Below are positions 1-52,881 of a stretch of 64,000 nucleotides of DNA, one piece after another. The number at the start of each line of letters is the position of its first letter. Within the stretch, counting starts at the first letter, position 1. The DNA is taken from contig OY740769.1 of the NCBI GenBank assembly GCA_963513935.1, forward strand, positions 106,557,762-106,621,761, in the 5' to 3' direction. The notes beneath the pieces are model-generated. The model was not told the origin of the DNA and ran no database searches. It saw only the letters and a list, made by a program, of their open reading frames with translations. The position numbers and the translations under genes were made by a program. The DNA comes from Aphrophora alni. Lineage: Eukaryota; Arthropoda; Insecta; Hemiptera; Aphrophoridae.

Positions 1-710
1 TTACTAATAATGTTAGAACATAAACTTGGTCTATTCAATCAACAAAAAAAAAGCACATAAACATCAAAAGACAAAAGGGAAGTTTTAAGGGAAATTAAAA
101 GGAAAATTGACCAAAATATCACAACAGAGTTTACTTCCTAAGTGAAGTGAAAAATTAAACTTATATTATTTCCTTTGTTCAAGAAACATCTTCAAGAAGT
201 CTCTCTAGAGAAGAACTACTGGGTGATAGGTATTATGCAGTCAACTAGTTCCAAAGAGTTAAAAGTAATAAGAATAATTCTAAATTTCAAACTAGATCGA
301 GAAATGAAGTAACTTCATAAAGATTATAGGACAGTTTTGGTTTTAGTGAAGAATTGGAAGAAGATTATGGATAAGAATCAAAATAAATTTAAATGTTGAA
401 GTATAAATAAATGAACACTGATTCAATTCTAAAAGACTACAAATAATAATAATAATAAAGTTTGATTAAAATCAACTAAAATTGAACTTCAAGCAGGTTC
501 TGAGAATTCGACGTGGGAGCATCTCAACAACAGCATATCTTCAGAAACTTCTCAACCGATTCCCACACAACTTCAAGATCATCGCTTCACTATTTCCCTT
601 GATCAATTTGAGGATATCAGGAAATAAACTGTCCTTGATTACTACTCACCATGATGATCACCATTCAGGAACTGAAGTCAACTTTAAAATGTATAACCAA
701 GGTACCACGC
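1..710. other. AT-rich non-coding stretch, no gene recognised
   Basis: I see no conserved coding sequence, repeat ends or RNA gene here. An 81-codon open frame at 482-727 on the plus strand matches no family I know, and its last bases run into the piggyBac-like element that starts at 711. I specifically looked for the missing 5' exon of the exosome gene (a segment with an LDGR-like motif and an FGTDxG-like motif) and did not find it. Confidence 0.5.
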
Positions 711-1741
711 TTAACACCGTATCATGAATTTTCATTCACTAACAGTATCATCCGGTCTCTCAGACTGGACATTTTTTTCTCCATTTAAGTTGTTGTTTTT
801 TTACTTGAATCTCAAGATTTATTTCAATTTTGGTCATAATACATATATGTATGAATTAAAATTTGGCATTACAGTGATTTAAATTTTTCTAAATTTCTAC
901 CATTTTGTAAATAATCTGTATATATGTATAAAGAAATGGAGGGGAAAAAATTGTTTTCGACAAAAAACACTATTTGTTTATTTATTTTCAAAACAATTTC
1001 TAGCCCTTCTTGTCGGGCCGTAAAGTGGTTCTCTCAAAATGTTGTGTTGGTGCATTCGTCTTTGTTTGTTTTCTTCTCTCTCGCAGCAAATACTGTCATC
1101 TTTACCCCAAAAGAGACTGCCCCTCCGGAAAAACAAAATTTTCATCAATATAATGCATATCATTTTCATCTTCTATTCAGGGTTCGTCATTTAAACTACT
1201 CCGATCACTAGTTTCCCTGTCAGTATCAGAAACCAAATAATCAGGATCTTGATCCGAATCATCCACGTCTTCGTTACTTTCTTCCTCTATGTTGTTATAA
1301 AGGAGTTGCAAAATATGATCATTGAAGTCACCGTCATTCACTCTTATATCCTGGGAATGAGCCATAATTTTGGGTTCTCTATTAAACACAAAATGGATAG
1401 AGAACCCAAAAACAAAAACTATGTGCAATAATATTTACACTGGTAGATACACCCACAAAACTTCAAACGTAATGCGTATTATCTGGTATCGCAGGCTGGG
1501 ACTCGCCAGACACTAAACGTATCGTCTGGGACAGGAGACTGTAACAAAAACAATAAAACACTACAGCGGAACGACAGCTGACTACTAAAAATAATTTACA
1601 ATAATAGTAGTTGTAAAAATAACTATTAGCCAGAAGCTACTTGACAGCTACTGAGCGGGAGAAATCAATCGAACTATCAGGTGTGCCAATTTTGTAGAGC
1701 CAAAATTCCCGTCCGGTCTCAGAGACCGGTGATACGGTTAA
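711..1741 (-). mobile_element. Internally deleted piggyBac-like element with TTAA at both ends
   Basis: The segment is bounded by TTAA at 711-714 and TTAA at 1738-1741, the target site used by piggyBac transposons. Just inside the right TTAA, read inward on the minus strand, is CCGTATCACCGGTCTCTGAG. The left end reads TTAACACCGTATCA and, after an apparent 22-bp spacer, ATCATCCGGTCTCTCAGACT, so the two ends are inverted copies, the left one with an extra insertion. The interior encodes only the N-terminal part of a piggyBac-type transposase on the minus strand. The DDE core is missing, so the copy cannot mobilise itself. The family call rests on TTAA plus the coding remnant and is fairly secure; autonomous partners cannot be seen here. 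Confidence 0.75.
978..1428 (-). pseudogene. piggyBac-like transposase, N-terminal remnant
   Basis: Two minus-strand reading segments continue each other in different frames. The segment at 1177-1428 encodes an acidic Asp/Glu/Ser-rich region (DDSDQDPDYLVSDTDRE), typical of the low-complexity N-terminus of piggyBac transposases. The segment at 978-1169 carries FWGKDD followed by HNILREPLYGPTRRARN, which matches the conserved block before the DDE domain in this family. The frame change near 1170-1177 and the absence of any DDE domain show it is dead. The first methionine is uncertain; an internal Met before AHSQD is as likely as the first Met of the open frame. Confidence 0.7.
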
Positions 1742-1859
1742 AGTGTTAATATATGAGTGGTTAAAAAAAAACAAGTGGTTGAAGTTTTAAGTAAAAGTCT
1801 TCCTCTGATTGATGAAACCCCATTAGGAAAAAACGATTCTGCAAAAAGAAATATCCTGA
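1742..1859. other. Short non-coding spacer
   Basis: This is the sequence between the piggyBac-like element and the next transposon remnant. It may already belong to the 5' part of the remnant that follows. No independent feature is visible. Confidence 0.3.
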
Positions 1860-3790
1860 AAAGAAATTTTAAAAAGTCGCAGAAGTTATCAGCACTAAAA
1901 TACATGGTTTGAGCCTAGAAGATCCAGTTCAGTCCCAGAACTATGATAGCAAAATAATCAACCAACTAAAAGAAAAATTCAATAGTACTACAAACAAAAG
2001 TTTACAGATGCAGATCCTGACAATACTTCCGAGAAGCTGGACCATAAAACAAATTGAAGATGAATTCGATGTGACAAATTTCATGTCTTGAAATGCAAAG
2101 GATCTTGTTAAAGAAAAAAGTATAATGTCCTCTTCCGATCCATTCCTGGAAAAACATTAAGCTCGGAGATGGTATATTTAGTTAGTTAAAAAGTTGTATG
2201 AGTGATGAGGTGAGTTAGCAGATGCCAGAAAAAAAAGACTGTTTCTTTCAAAATAAATAATAAACGAATGCATGTTCAAAAATTTCTAATTTTAAATACG
2301 TCGAGGAAATGTTTTCTTTTATTAAACAATACCATCCTGAACAGAAAATAGGGTTTTTCAAAATGTTGCGAACTTAGACTTAGGCAGGCATTGTGTTCTT
2401 CCAGGATCTGCCGGCATGAATTCAGTATGTGTGTATACTGTCCATCAAAATGCCAAATTAATGATGGTTCAATGTAAATTGCCAGAGTTGATAAATTAGA
2501 GAAATTAAAACCTACAAAGACTTGACAAGTAAAATGGTTTGTGAAAGTCGTACAGACAAGTGTTATTTTAGGTAATGTAAAGAATGTCCAGATGTCAGTG
2601 ACCTAAAGTCCCTATTTGAAGAGTCCTTTGAAAAAGAAAGCAGCATTGAACATTTGACCTTTAAATAGTGGGTGCAGGTTGATAACAAATGCGTCCTGGA
2701 AACTATAACAAAACCCACAAGGAGATTTCTTGGATTGTTTGTTTGACAGTTTCCCATAACTATTAAAACATTCTTTCATTGCAACTAAACAATCATGTTA
2801 TCTAAAACATATGAAAGAAAATCTCCTCCTAAATCACTGCATTGTGATATGTGATTTTGCTGAAAATTAGTCTTTTGTCCTCCAAGATGCTGCACAAGGT
2901 TTTCATTGGAACAATGCTCGAGCAAAGATACATTCCTTTGCAATTTATTACATGGAGGGTAACAAGTTGCAGCACTTGAGCCTGGTTATAATTTCAGATT
3001 GCATGGCTCATGATACGATTGCTGTTCATTTGTTTCAACGGCTCATGACAGATTTCCTAAAGCAAAAACTGCTAATTGAACTTGAAAAGATTCATTATTT
3101 TTCAGATGGAGCAGCATCTCAGTACAAAATTAAATCAAACTTTCTTCATCTCTGAATACAGCTGACTTTTCTGTTGAAGCAGAATGAAATTTCGTTGCAT
3201 CTTCATATGGAAAAAATGTATGTGATGGTCAGGGGGTTCAGTTAAATGTTTAGCCGTGCAACCAAGCCTTCATATGGTATGCAATGAATAGATTATGACT
3301 CTGCGCCATTTGTATGACTGGGCGAAAGAAAATATAAAAAATATAGATTTCATTTATTCCACACAAGAAGAATATGAACGTGAGCAGATACTTTTGAAAG
3401 TAAGATTAGAAGAAGCCAAAACAGTTTAATAACTATCAACCAAAAAATTAAACCAGAGTTTTGGTTAAGACCTATTCCTTTTCAAGTGATTCAAAAGAGG
3501 AAGTTGTTTTAGTAAATGATGTTGACAGTGACTTGGATTTGTGTGAAATTGTTGGTTTTGTCACATGTATGTATGACAATGAATGGTGGTTACAGTGTGT
3601 GTTAGGAATTGAAAATGAGAGGTTAAAATAAGTTTTTTAGAGCCCCATGGACCTTCTCCATCATTTAAATACCCTTGTTCGCAAGATGTACTAATCGTAA
3701 ACAAGCTGACGTGCTAACTAGAGTAGATCCTACAACACCAACTGGAAGAGTATATAATATGACAGATTTTGAAGGTACAAAAGCAACAAA
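1860..3790 (+). pseudogene. Decayed transposon ORF of an unnamed animal family (HYFSDGAASQYK type)
   Basis: Fragments in all three plus frames line up as one protein-like series broken by many stops and frameshifts. In order they are: an N-terminal helix-turn-helix-like part at 1909-2091 (SWTIKQIEDEFDV), a block near 2395-2490 (SAGMNSVCVYTVHQNAKLMM), an acidic-residue-rich block near 2575-2670, and the best conserved block at 2952-3155 with two Asp-containing motifs, IISDCMAHD and HYFSDGAASQYK. A C-terminal remnant near 3730-3780 reads TRVDPTTPTGR. I recognise this series from multi-copy proteins in arthropod and cnidarian genomes, but cannot assign it to a named superfamily. The spaced acidic motifs would suit an RNase H-fold transposase, which is inference. 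Terminal repeats were not found. Confidence 0.55.
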
Positions 3791-4728
3791 AAGTTCTTTT
3801 CCAAATTGAAAATGTTTAAAAAATAGTGATTAAGATGTGTTAAATATACAGAAATCTGTGGTGTGTAAATTTTGATAGTAGGTGAACTTTGCAATTATAT
3901 TTAACTACGATTTTTCTGTGTACCTATTTAATGTGTCTGTGGAATCTGATTTTAATCTTTGCTAAAGAAGAATTTGGAATGGTTACACATTATGCCCGTA
4001 TATTTGTTTGAGTATGTTGTTAAATGTCATTTAAGTTTGACTGTATACATTTTTACTGCTAAAATGGGTAAGTTATTTTACATTTTGTTCTTTAATTACT
4101 GTGCATAATCGTACAGCAAATAAAATATATGTTGGAATAATATTTATAGTTAACTTACTGATTGCAATGATACTTATTTATTTTTTGGGCGTGTTGTAAA
4201 TTGCCCATAGTTGATATGCTAGAACGCATAAAAATATTGAATCACTGTGAGGTAGGCTATTTTGATCATAACTGCTGATCCCATTGTCATCCCAGTTATT
4301 TTTGAATTCAGGGCACAAAAGATTACAAATAAATAAAGTTTCATCAAAATCTGAATTGGCCAAGTTGAAAATTACTATTTTTTGGTTGATTTGATATAGA
4401 CCTTAATAAACATGTATTACATGAAACAATGAATAGGGAAACAAAGATTAAAATTTTTAGTTTCATTTTTTAAAATTTTAAAAATATACTAGTTTTGATG
4501 AAAATTAAATTTACCATAAATTCTCACGTTTTTAGTGTTAATTCTGAGTTAATAGTGTATATTTGAGTTTACATCAGAAGTAAAAACATTTAATAATTTA
4601 AACTTTACCATTGTTAGAGAAGAAAATTAATTAGAACTTACAATATACAGTAAATAAAATACCTTACTACATCAGCTACTAAGCATCAAACATTCATGAA
4701 AAAATAAATAGCTGTAATTTGTTGCATA
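3791..4728. other. AT-rich non-coding stretch
   Basis: No coding similarity was found on either strand. A 61-codon minus-strand frame at 4178-4363 has no recognisable motif. The first part could be the 3' end of the transposon remnant to the left. The second part is plain AT-rich sequence up to the Tigger-type MITE. Confidence 0.4.
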
Positions 4729-4730
4729 TA

Positions 4731-5454
4731 CAGTAGAACCCCTCTTAACCGGTCTAGTCGGGACTGACACCCGGGCCGGTTAATCCGAGGTTCCCGTGAA
4801 ATATCAGTTTTCGTTCAAAGAAAGCTTATTTAATCAGGTAGCGCTAAGAATTATGCAATTAAGATGTTATTGCAACTCATTTTATTGTACATAAACGTAT
4901 CGTATATATTATGTTATGTATATTATACATCAAACATGAAAAATTAAACACTACAAAGCTTTTTTACAGATTCCCCTCTGTCAAGTTTTTTGACACATTT
5001 AACCGCGTCTCAAACGAAACCGAAACACGCTTCCGTTTTCGTAACTCGCTTATTTTTATTTACTGTATAAATACTGTACGTAGATCATAACCAGTCAAAG
5101 ACAAAAAGAAATAATATATTTTCCATAATGTATAATAAATTGATTTGTGGGAAAAAAGCGGCCCATCAAACGTTTTTGTGGTGTATGTCTACTATACTGA
5201 GGAGTGCCAATGCCGCGGTGTTTTATGCCGCCGACAATGGGATACCGCTATCGACAAAATCGTTTGACTCGCCACTGCTTTGACTCGCCGCTGCTTTGGT
5301 GCCGCGGTGTTTTTACGCCGCCGACAATGGGATACCACTATCAACAAAATTGTTTATCTCGTCGCCGCTTTGGTGTTTCAATTACAATTTATTTTCGGAA
5401 ACTCTCATCCAACCAGTACACTACGATATAGGCCGGTTAACAGAGATTCTACTG
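4731..5454. mobile_element. Non-autonomous pogo/Tigger-type element (MITE) with TA target duplication
   Basis: The left end CAGTAGAACCCCTCTTAACC (from 4731) and the right end, read on the minus strand as CAGTAGAATCTCTGTTAACC (from 5454), are inverted repeats of about 23 bp. Both are flanked outward by TA (4729-4730 and 5455-5456). The CAGTAGAACC start and TA duplication are typical of pogo/Tigger members of the Tc1/mariner superfamily. No transposase is left inside, so it depends on enzymes made elsewhere. It lies about 80 bp before the first visible exosome exon, so it is either in the preceding intron or upstream sequence. Confidence 0.8.
5211..5372 (+). repeat. Tandem duplication (period 89 bp) inside the Tigger-type MITE
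   Basis: A GC-richer unit beginning TGCCGCGGTGTTTT at 5211 is repeated from 5300. Both copies contain CCGACAATGGGATACC. The first copy has in addition an internal duplication of about 17 bp (TGACTCGCC-CTGCTT). The second copy ends near 5372. Confidence 0.75.
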
Positions 5455-5537
5455 TAATACAATAGTTTTCTTATTTCTAAATTATTACTATATCATATGT
5501 ATATGTATCTATATACTTCTACATTATATATTTTTAG

Positions 5538-46812
<41,275 letters not shown>

Positions 46813-46867
46813 TACTATTATTTAGGTGAATTAAGATGATTCCAAAATTTGTTTATGATTTATAACA

Positions 46868-46873
46868 ATAAAT
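46868..46873 (+). terminator. Poly(A) signal of EXOSC9
   Basis: AATAAA lies 56 bp after the proposed stop codon, a usual distance for a short 3' untranslated region, and no other coding candidate precedes it. Confidence 0.65.
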
Positions 46874-46951
46874 TGAAAATGTAATTTATAAATGATGGTT
46901 TCCTTTATTGATACACAAAAGTTTCTAATGTAAATTTCCTACATATTGCAT

Positions 46952-46954
<3 letters not shown>

Positions 46955-47001
<47 letters not shown>
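46955..47001 (+). repeat. (TA)n microsatellite
   Basis: About 23 TA units directly downstream of the gene. The following bases (TGACTTTTGGAATTCAGG) faintly resemble the start of the repeat blocks at 30.2 and 45.8 kb. Confidence 0.85.
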
Positions 47002-47003
<2 letters not shown>

Positions 47004-48051
47004 CTTTTGGAATTCAGGACATATAACCTATTAGTTTAGATTTTGTTTGGATAGGTTTGTGAGACACAGGCTTACCTTGGAAAGTGGTCCTTGGTATTAC
47101 CTAATAGTACACAAGTAAGAAAAAACACACAAAAACACTAAAATTCTAAAATATTTCGTAAACACTGTTCACTTTCTCAATCAGTAGAGTATAAAAACAA
47201 GACTGAATTTTTTTAATCTAGGATGGATCTGTGCTGAGTATTGAACCACAGACCATTTTAATGGTTAATTTTTATAAACCTGTTGGGAAAGGAAAAAGGG
47301 TGATTCATCTAAGATTAAGATTAGGGGGTTCTCTAGATTTTATGACTTATTGATGAGACAGTTCTCATCTTCTTAGTTCTGAGTCAAAAGTGACAACATT
47401 GTGGATACTACATGTTTTAATTGTAAAAATAGTCGACTATCTTAGAAGCAGCTGATTGATTATTTCTTTGTAAAGTTTGCCGACTAACGTACTGAGTCGA
47501 CTGATATTAGGGAGGGGATCGTGGGAACTAGTAAACAAATCCTATTCCCCGGAAATGTACTTTCTGCAATTTTAGGAACTTCGGCTAACTAGCTTACCTT
47601 TTTGTTTTCTATTGAAGAATGCCGACAATGTTAATATTAATCAAGTTCAACAAAAAAAGTTATTTAAATAGTTTATTATGAAATACAATACTTATTCCAA
47701 AAACTATTCTATTAATAAACATTTTTTAAAGTAGTTAAAACTCATTTTTGACTAATCGTATCCAAGTCACAGATTTTAATCTACAGTTTGTCCAAACAGC
47801 CGTGCGCTCTGAAGGATTTGGGCGACCCTTGCTCCCCCACGCACAGACACATTCACACGCGTGGCTCGGCCTACCTGCCGCTAATGGTTCTTCTATGAAT
47901 CACCAACTAGCCCTTGTGCTACAAAATAAATTTTTTCTAGATTTTAACTTTACCTAATTTTTACTCTAATTATTGAACTCTAAATATTATTTCTTGCAAA
48001 ATGAGTCCAAACATGGTACAATTGTGACAACTCTAACCGGTTTTAGTGAGT
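47002..48051. other. Intergenic stretch, no gene recognised
   Basis: No coding similarity was found. The part at 47800-47930 is GC-richer and may belong to the Tigger fragment that follows; its outer TIR was not found. Confidence 0.4.
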
Positions 48052-48363
48052 TTAAAAACTAGGAAAAAAATAAAACGGGTCCTTTATCACGTATTTTATA
48101 TTGTAATAATCAGACGTCTTTAATATAATAGTAATCAGATCAATAACAAGGAAACTGTTTAAAATTATTAAACTGTATTTTATTCTTTCTTCTTCTCCAG
48201 CTTCCTGACACTTCAAAATTGCATCCCTATTTTTTATTACTGTTGAGAGAGTGCTTGGAGGAATTCCATATTTCTGTACTATAAGTTTCTTCTGTATGCC
48301 GTGCTCGACATCCTTTAAAATGTTGATTTTATCTGCTACACTTAAAGCCTTCCGTTTAGACAT
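48052..48363 (-). pseudogene. Tigger/pogo transposase N-terminus (CENP-B-type DNA-binding domain)
   Basis: From the ATG at 48363 the frame gives MSKRKALSVADKINILKDVE, then GIQKKLIVQKYGIPPSTLST and IKNRDAIL. This is the first helix-turn-helix of the CENP-B/jerky/Tigger family. After about 65 residues the similarity stops (EERIKYS) and the remaining frame is unrelated. The DDE domain is gone. Confidence 0.85.
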
Positions 48364-48730
48364 CGCGAATGCTCTGTTCTCAATGACAACTCAGTCTATA
48401 TTGAGAGATCAGATATACAGCCGAGCGCCGCCAGTACCGCCAAGGTGGGGAGAGAGGGGGGAGTCCGGAGCCGCCCTCTGTCTGTGAATCATACTAACTC
48501 GCTGACAGATGCAGGTTCTTCTATGGCGCCTCTCCTTGTCACCATTACATAAATTTTAATAATAAAAATTACTTTTTGGATTTTTTTCCCGGACATTTTA
48601 ATTTGTTATATGGAAGATTTCCTTCGTTATATGGAAACATTGTTTTATTGAAATTTCATTTGTCTTTTAAATAAAATTCGTTACAGAGAAAATTCGTTAT
48701 ATAGAAGTTCGTTACGTAGAGGTTCTACTG
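48052..48730 (-). mobile_element. Tigger/pogo-type element, 5' part only
   Basis: The right border ends in the TIR, read on the minus strand from 48730 as CAGTAGAACCTCTACGTAAC, followed outward by TA (48731-48732). Inside come a GC-richer leader and the start of a transposase on the minus strand. The opposite TIR is not visible, so the element is truncated or its left part is unrecognisable. Confidence 0.75.
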
Positions 48731-48953
48731 TATGTATATATATATTCTGTGTTCTGATGCATAATTTGACATGTTGATATAGTTTTGTTCAGATTCAGGT
48801 ACTCTCGTGTTATAATCTGCATTATCAATTAATCGTTTTCCTCATTCTGTATAAAATCGTTGCCTAGAAGATTATTAAACATTAGTCTATACACATGCAC
48901 AAATATGTAGTAAAATACAAAAACTAAACAGACTATTTCAGAAAAATAGAGCT

Positions 48954-51466
48954 TTAACCCTAGAACTGGCACAACTGGCGCATGTTAAAGTTTTTGTTTT
49001 CTTAAAAAATTCATAAAATATATTATTTTTATACAAAACCTAACTTATAAGACATCATTTTTTTCAGAAAGATCCATAGAATTCATGTATGTAAAAAAAA
49101 AAAAAATTGAAACGGTTTTGGAGTAAGTATGTTACATGTCAAAAACGAAGTTATCATTTTTCATGAAAAACCTGTATCATCCAAAATCTAAAGCTTACCA
49201 CCTTTTTCTAAGATATACAATAGTTTTGTGTAATATTTTTGAATATATTTAGGAAAAAAAAAGAAAAAAAACTTGTTACATTTTCAAAATTAAAAAAAAT
49301 TTTTTTACGGAAAATGTTAATTTCATCATTTTATTTTCAAAAATTCACTAAAAATAGTAATATATTATATCTTTTACACAACTTCTATATGTCATTATAT
49401 TCAGAAAGGTGCATAGAATTTAGCTGTGTAGTGAAAAAAAAAAGATAGATGTAAAACATTTGGAGTTTTTATGTAAAATGGCCAAAAATCGGAAAGTGGC
49501 GTAGGCAAGAATTTCACAGAAATGGTAATGTACACCATACTAAAAAAAATTTTGGAATTTTTTCAACTATTACTACAGATTTGTAATATATTTGTGAATA
49601 TATTTAGAAGAAAAAAATACATTTGTTACATTTTCAAAAAAAATTTACCATTTTTCAAAAAAAGGTAACTTTATACTTTTCTTTTCAAAAATTTACCAAA
49701 AATAGTAATATGTATGGAAATCACAAATTCTATATATTATTATATTTAGAAAGGTGCATATAATTTAGCTGTGTAGTGAAAAAAAATGTTAGATGTAAAA
49801 CATTTGGAGTTTATATGTGAAATACCAAAAATCCGAGAGTAGCGCAGGCAAGAATTTCACAGAAATGGTAATGTAAATCCTACAAATTTTTTTTTGAATA
49901 TTTTCAACAATTACTAGAGATTTGTAATATATTTGTAGATAAAAGTTGCTAAAAAAAAAAAATCAATTTTAAAAATTTTCATTAGACATGGGTCATTTAT
50001 GATAAAAATCTACCTTCGCAGTAGCCTAGACGTTGAGGTTAGGTTAGGCTAAGGCAGTGAAAAAAAAACCAAAAATATGAAATATCACTAATAAATACAC
50101 TCTACAAACATTGACACATTTATTATAAGTTGTATATACATTTATATATTATGTATATACATATTATAATAAATAAATGGTTTCTTGAAACTAAAAGTTC
50201 CAAAAGCACATCAAGTAGGCTAGACTAGGCCTGCAAAATACTTCGAAAATATGAATTACCACTCAAATAACTACACTCTACAAACATTGACACATTTATT
50301 TTAAGTTGTATAAACAAATTATAATAAAAAAATCACTTCATGAAACTTATATTCACTATAAAAACACAAAGCTATTACACTTTGAAATTTCCACATCGGC
50401 AAAAACCTTGCGAGATCGAAGTAACAAATTGAGGTTATTCTAGGTTTTATAAAGTACCACAGCCTTTGTATTTTTCCTTCTACAGATGTGTTTCAAATAC
50501 AAGCTTAAACATTGAAATCTCCTCTTTACAGTTATATCAAAAACGACAAGATTGTATAAAAATAAAGATCGGATTCTTCAAGACTGTCTAGACAAAGAAT
50601 TTCGCAAACCGGTCTGAAAGTTCAGAGGATCATTTCCTAGAATGGATATAACTCATAAACTATATAACTTAGGATAATTTCGACTTCATAGTTCGAAAGA
50701 GAAAGAAAAATACTATATAATATTGTCAACTTGTAACATTTGGACAAGTTTTACCATTTCGTAAAATTATGTGAACATAGAGAACAGATTTGTCTACAAA
50801 TTCCCGATCAAGACAAGTGATGCGATCTAGCGAAAAGGTCAGCGACTTTATCGAGTTCTAGAAAAAAATGTTTTCGTGTGATGAATTTGGCTAAACTTGG
50901 TTATGAAAGATTGAAACATTACCTTTACAATGGTATATTATACATTTAGATAAAATAATATTTACTAGGATAAAAGTTGAATTGAAAAAAATGTAATTTT
51001 TAGCGTGTAAAAAGGAGTTAAAATTCTTGATTTTGTTTAATTTTTATATAATAAAAACTATTTCACCTAGAAAAATATGAAAACCACAGATTGGATGAAA
51101 AAGATGCGATCTATGGAACAGTGTTATGTTCGATCTATTTGACAGAAATGTCAAATTAAGAATATTAGGCAAACATGACGTTAGTTTTGTTTACAAATTG
51201 TTACCGAAAATATTTGACGTTACGCATCAAAAATACGTGAACTTCAGCAATTTTTGGAATATTATTTATAACGTTTTGTGGTATTTTTTTTTGCATGATA
51301 ATGTATCTACGGAATATTAGCTTTCCAACATTATTTTTTTTATTGTGATAGGACGATCCTAAGTGGGCGAAATGTTGAATTGCAAAAAACGTGTTTTTTG
51401 GTGAAACATACCCAACTAGTTCGGGAGTGTGGGTCGATTTCGGATGTTTGCCAGTACAAGGGTTAA
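48954..51466. mobile_element. 2.5-kb non-autonomous piggyBac-type element
   Basis: The left end is TTAACCCTAGAACTGGCA (TTAA at 48954-48957). The right end, read inward on the minus strand, is TTAACCCTTGTACTGGCA (TTAA at 51463-51466). TTAA duplication plus CCC-type inverted ends is the piggyBac arrangement. No transposase reading frame was found; the interior is AT-rich and repetitive. A relative of its right part lies at 29.3-29.9 kb. Confidence 0.75.
49050..49960 (+). repeat. ~340-bp tandem repeat inside the piggyBac-type element, ~2.7 copies
   Basis: The phrase AGAAAGGTGCATA-AATTTAG recurs near 49404 and 49748, with a diverged version (AGAAAGATCCATAGAATTCA) near 49066. Each is followed by an A-run and TGGAGT-like sequence. 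The period is about 340 bp. A second, shorter duplication (ACTCTACAAACATTGACACA) occurs at 50099 and 50274. Confidence 0.75.
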
Positions 51467-51485
51467 GTAACACACAAAAAAAATC

Positions 51486-52152
51486 ATCAGATCTTCACGA
51501 AATTTGAACAAAATATGTATATTTACTCTAGAAATTGGTGGTCAAATTTGCAAAAACAATAAATTATTTAATGAAAAAAATTGAAACATTGTAATTTAAT
51601 GAGAAGTAGCCGTAGAGTAAACTTTTTTTTTGTTTTTTTTTTTAACTGTCAGTTTTTTACACACTTTCATATGAACATATGCAAGGATTTGTTTGTCAAG
51701 ATAAAGTCCCCTTTTTTAATAAAAGAAAAATTTGGTGTATTTTTTAATCTAACCTAACCAGATTTTTTTAAAATTTCATTAAAATGTCATTCTCAATCAA
51801 ATAAACAAATATTCAACTAAATGTTGAAATTTCATAAATGGGTGGTCTAGATCCGGCCCTGACTTACTGGGAAAAAAGATAAAATAGTAAAATGACATTT
51901 TTTTTTTTTAAAAAAGAGCACTGTACCTTGATAATATATTGTTGCATATGTTCACTAGAAATTAAATAAAAAACTGACAATTAAAAAAAAAGAAGTTTAC
52001 TCTATGACCACTTCTCATTAAATTACAACGCTTTTAATTTTTTTCAAAATGGCCAACTTTAGCCGTAAAATTTTTTAAAAAATTTACAAATTTGACCACT
52101 GATTTCTAGTGTAACGACACATAATTTGTTCAATTTTCATAAATATCTGATA
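51486..52152. repeat. Large foldback, arms of ~200 bp
   Basis: The left arm (about 51486-51700) and right arm (about 51910-52152) are reverse complements. Examples are TTTAATGAGAAGT-GCC / complement ACTTCTCATTAAA, AAACTGTCAGTTTTTT-like / AAAAAACTGACAATT, and AAATTTGACCAC / GTGGTCAAATTT. The arms differ by scattered substitutions. The AT-rich centre is non-coding. It may be a foldback element or the paired ends of a non-autonomous transposon. Confidence 0.8.
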
Positions 52153-52599
52153 TTTCTTACACCATTTGTTGCATTATTAGAGAAAACTGTCGTACCTTGG
52201 GTCATTTTTCAAATATTATTTTTAATACTTTAATGTTTAGCAATTTTTATGATTTCACACTATAGTCTATAATTCTATATATCTACTATATTTTTGAAAT
52301 GGTATTTGAATAGCTTTTTATAGGGGAAATTGTTTTCCTCCTAGATGCCTGCAAGATGGTCGAAGGTACAACCATGCGATGTACCTTGGGTCAGCCCATG
52401 TTGTATCTTGGGTCCATGTTAAATAATTTTTTACAAAGTAGGTTTAATTTATTTACATAGCAATAAAACAATACATTGAAATATATAAACATGATATATT
52501 AATTTGTAACAAATCTTAACATAGTTACATTATTACGGTATATAAAAAAAATGTTCGTTACTGTACATTGTATGAAAAAAAAATCAACAGGAAAGAATA
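52153..52599. other. Non-coding stretch with three GTACCTTGGGTC-like phrases
   Basis: The phrase GTACCTTGGGTCA occurs at about 52191 and 52380, with a variant GTATCTTGGGTCC at about 52422. It may be the 3' flank of the pogo-like pseudogene to the right. Nothing else is seen. Confidence 0.35.
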
Positions 52600-52881
52600 G
52601 GGTATTTTGTAGATGCTGGGAAGTGCCACCTATCGTTGAGGAGGAAACCTACACATAATATCTTCCTTAGAAATGTTGTAAATGTCTTCTTTTTCCAGGA
52701 AACCTTATTTCTCTAATGTAGGCCTAGGTCTAATTTCTTGTAGTATTGAACTTCATACATCTCATTAGGCAACATTTGAATAATTCTAGCAACATAAAAC
52801 AATCTCTTTTCTTTTTTACCAATTAAGTTTACAAGGACAAAGTCTTCTTTTTCAATGTTGGAATTTAGGCTTTTTCCAAAC

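Noticed and set aside
482..727. 81-codon frame as the missing first exosome exon
   Set aside because: It lacks the conserved N-terminal motifs of EXOSC9 and runs into the piggyBac-like element.
47183..47190. CAGTAGAG as the missing left TIR of the Tigger fragment
   Set aside because: The match stops after seven bases and lies on the same strand orientation without a longer repeat.
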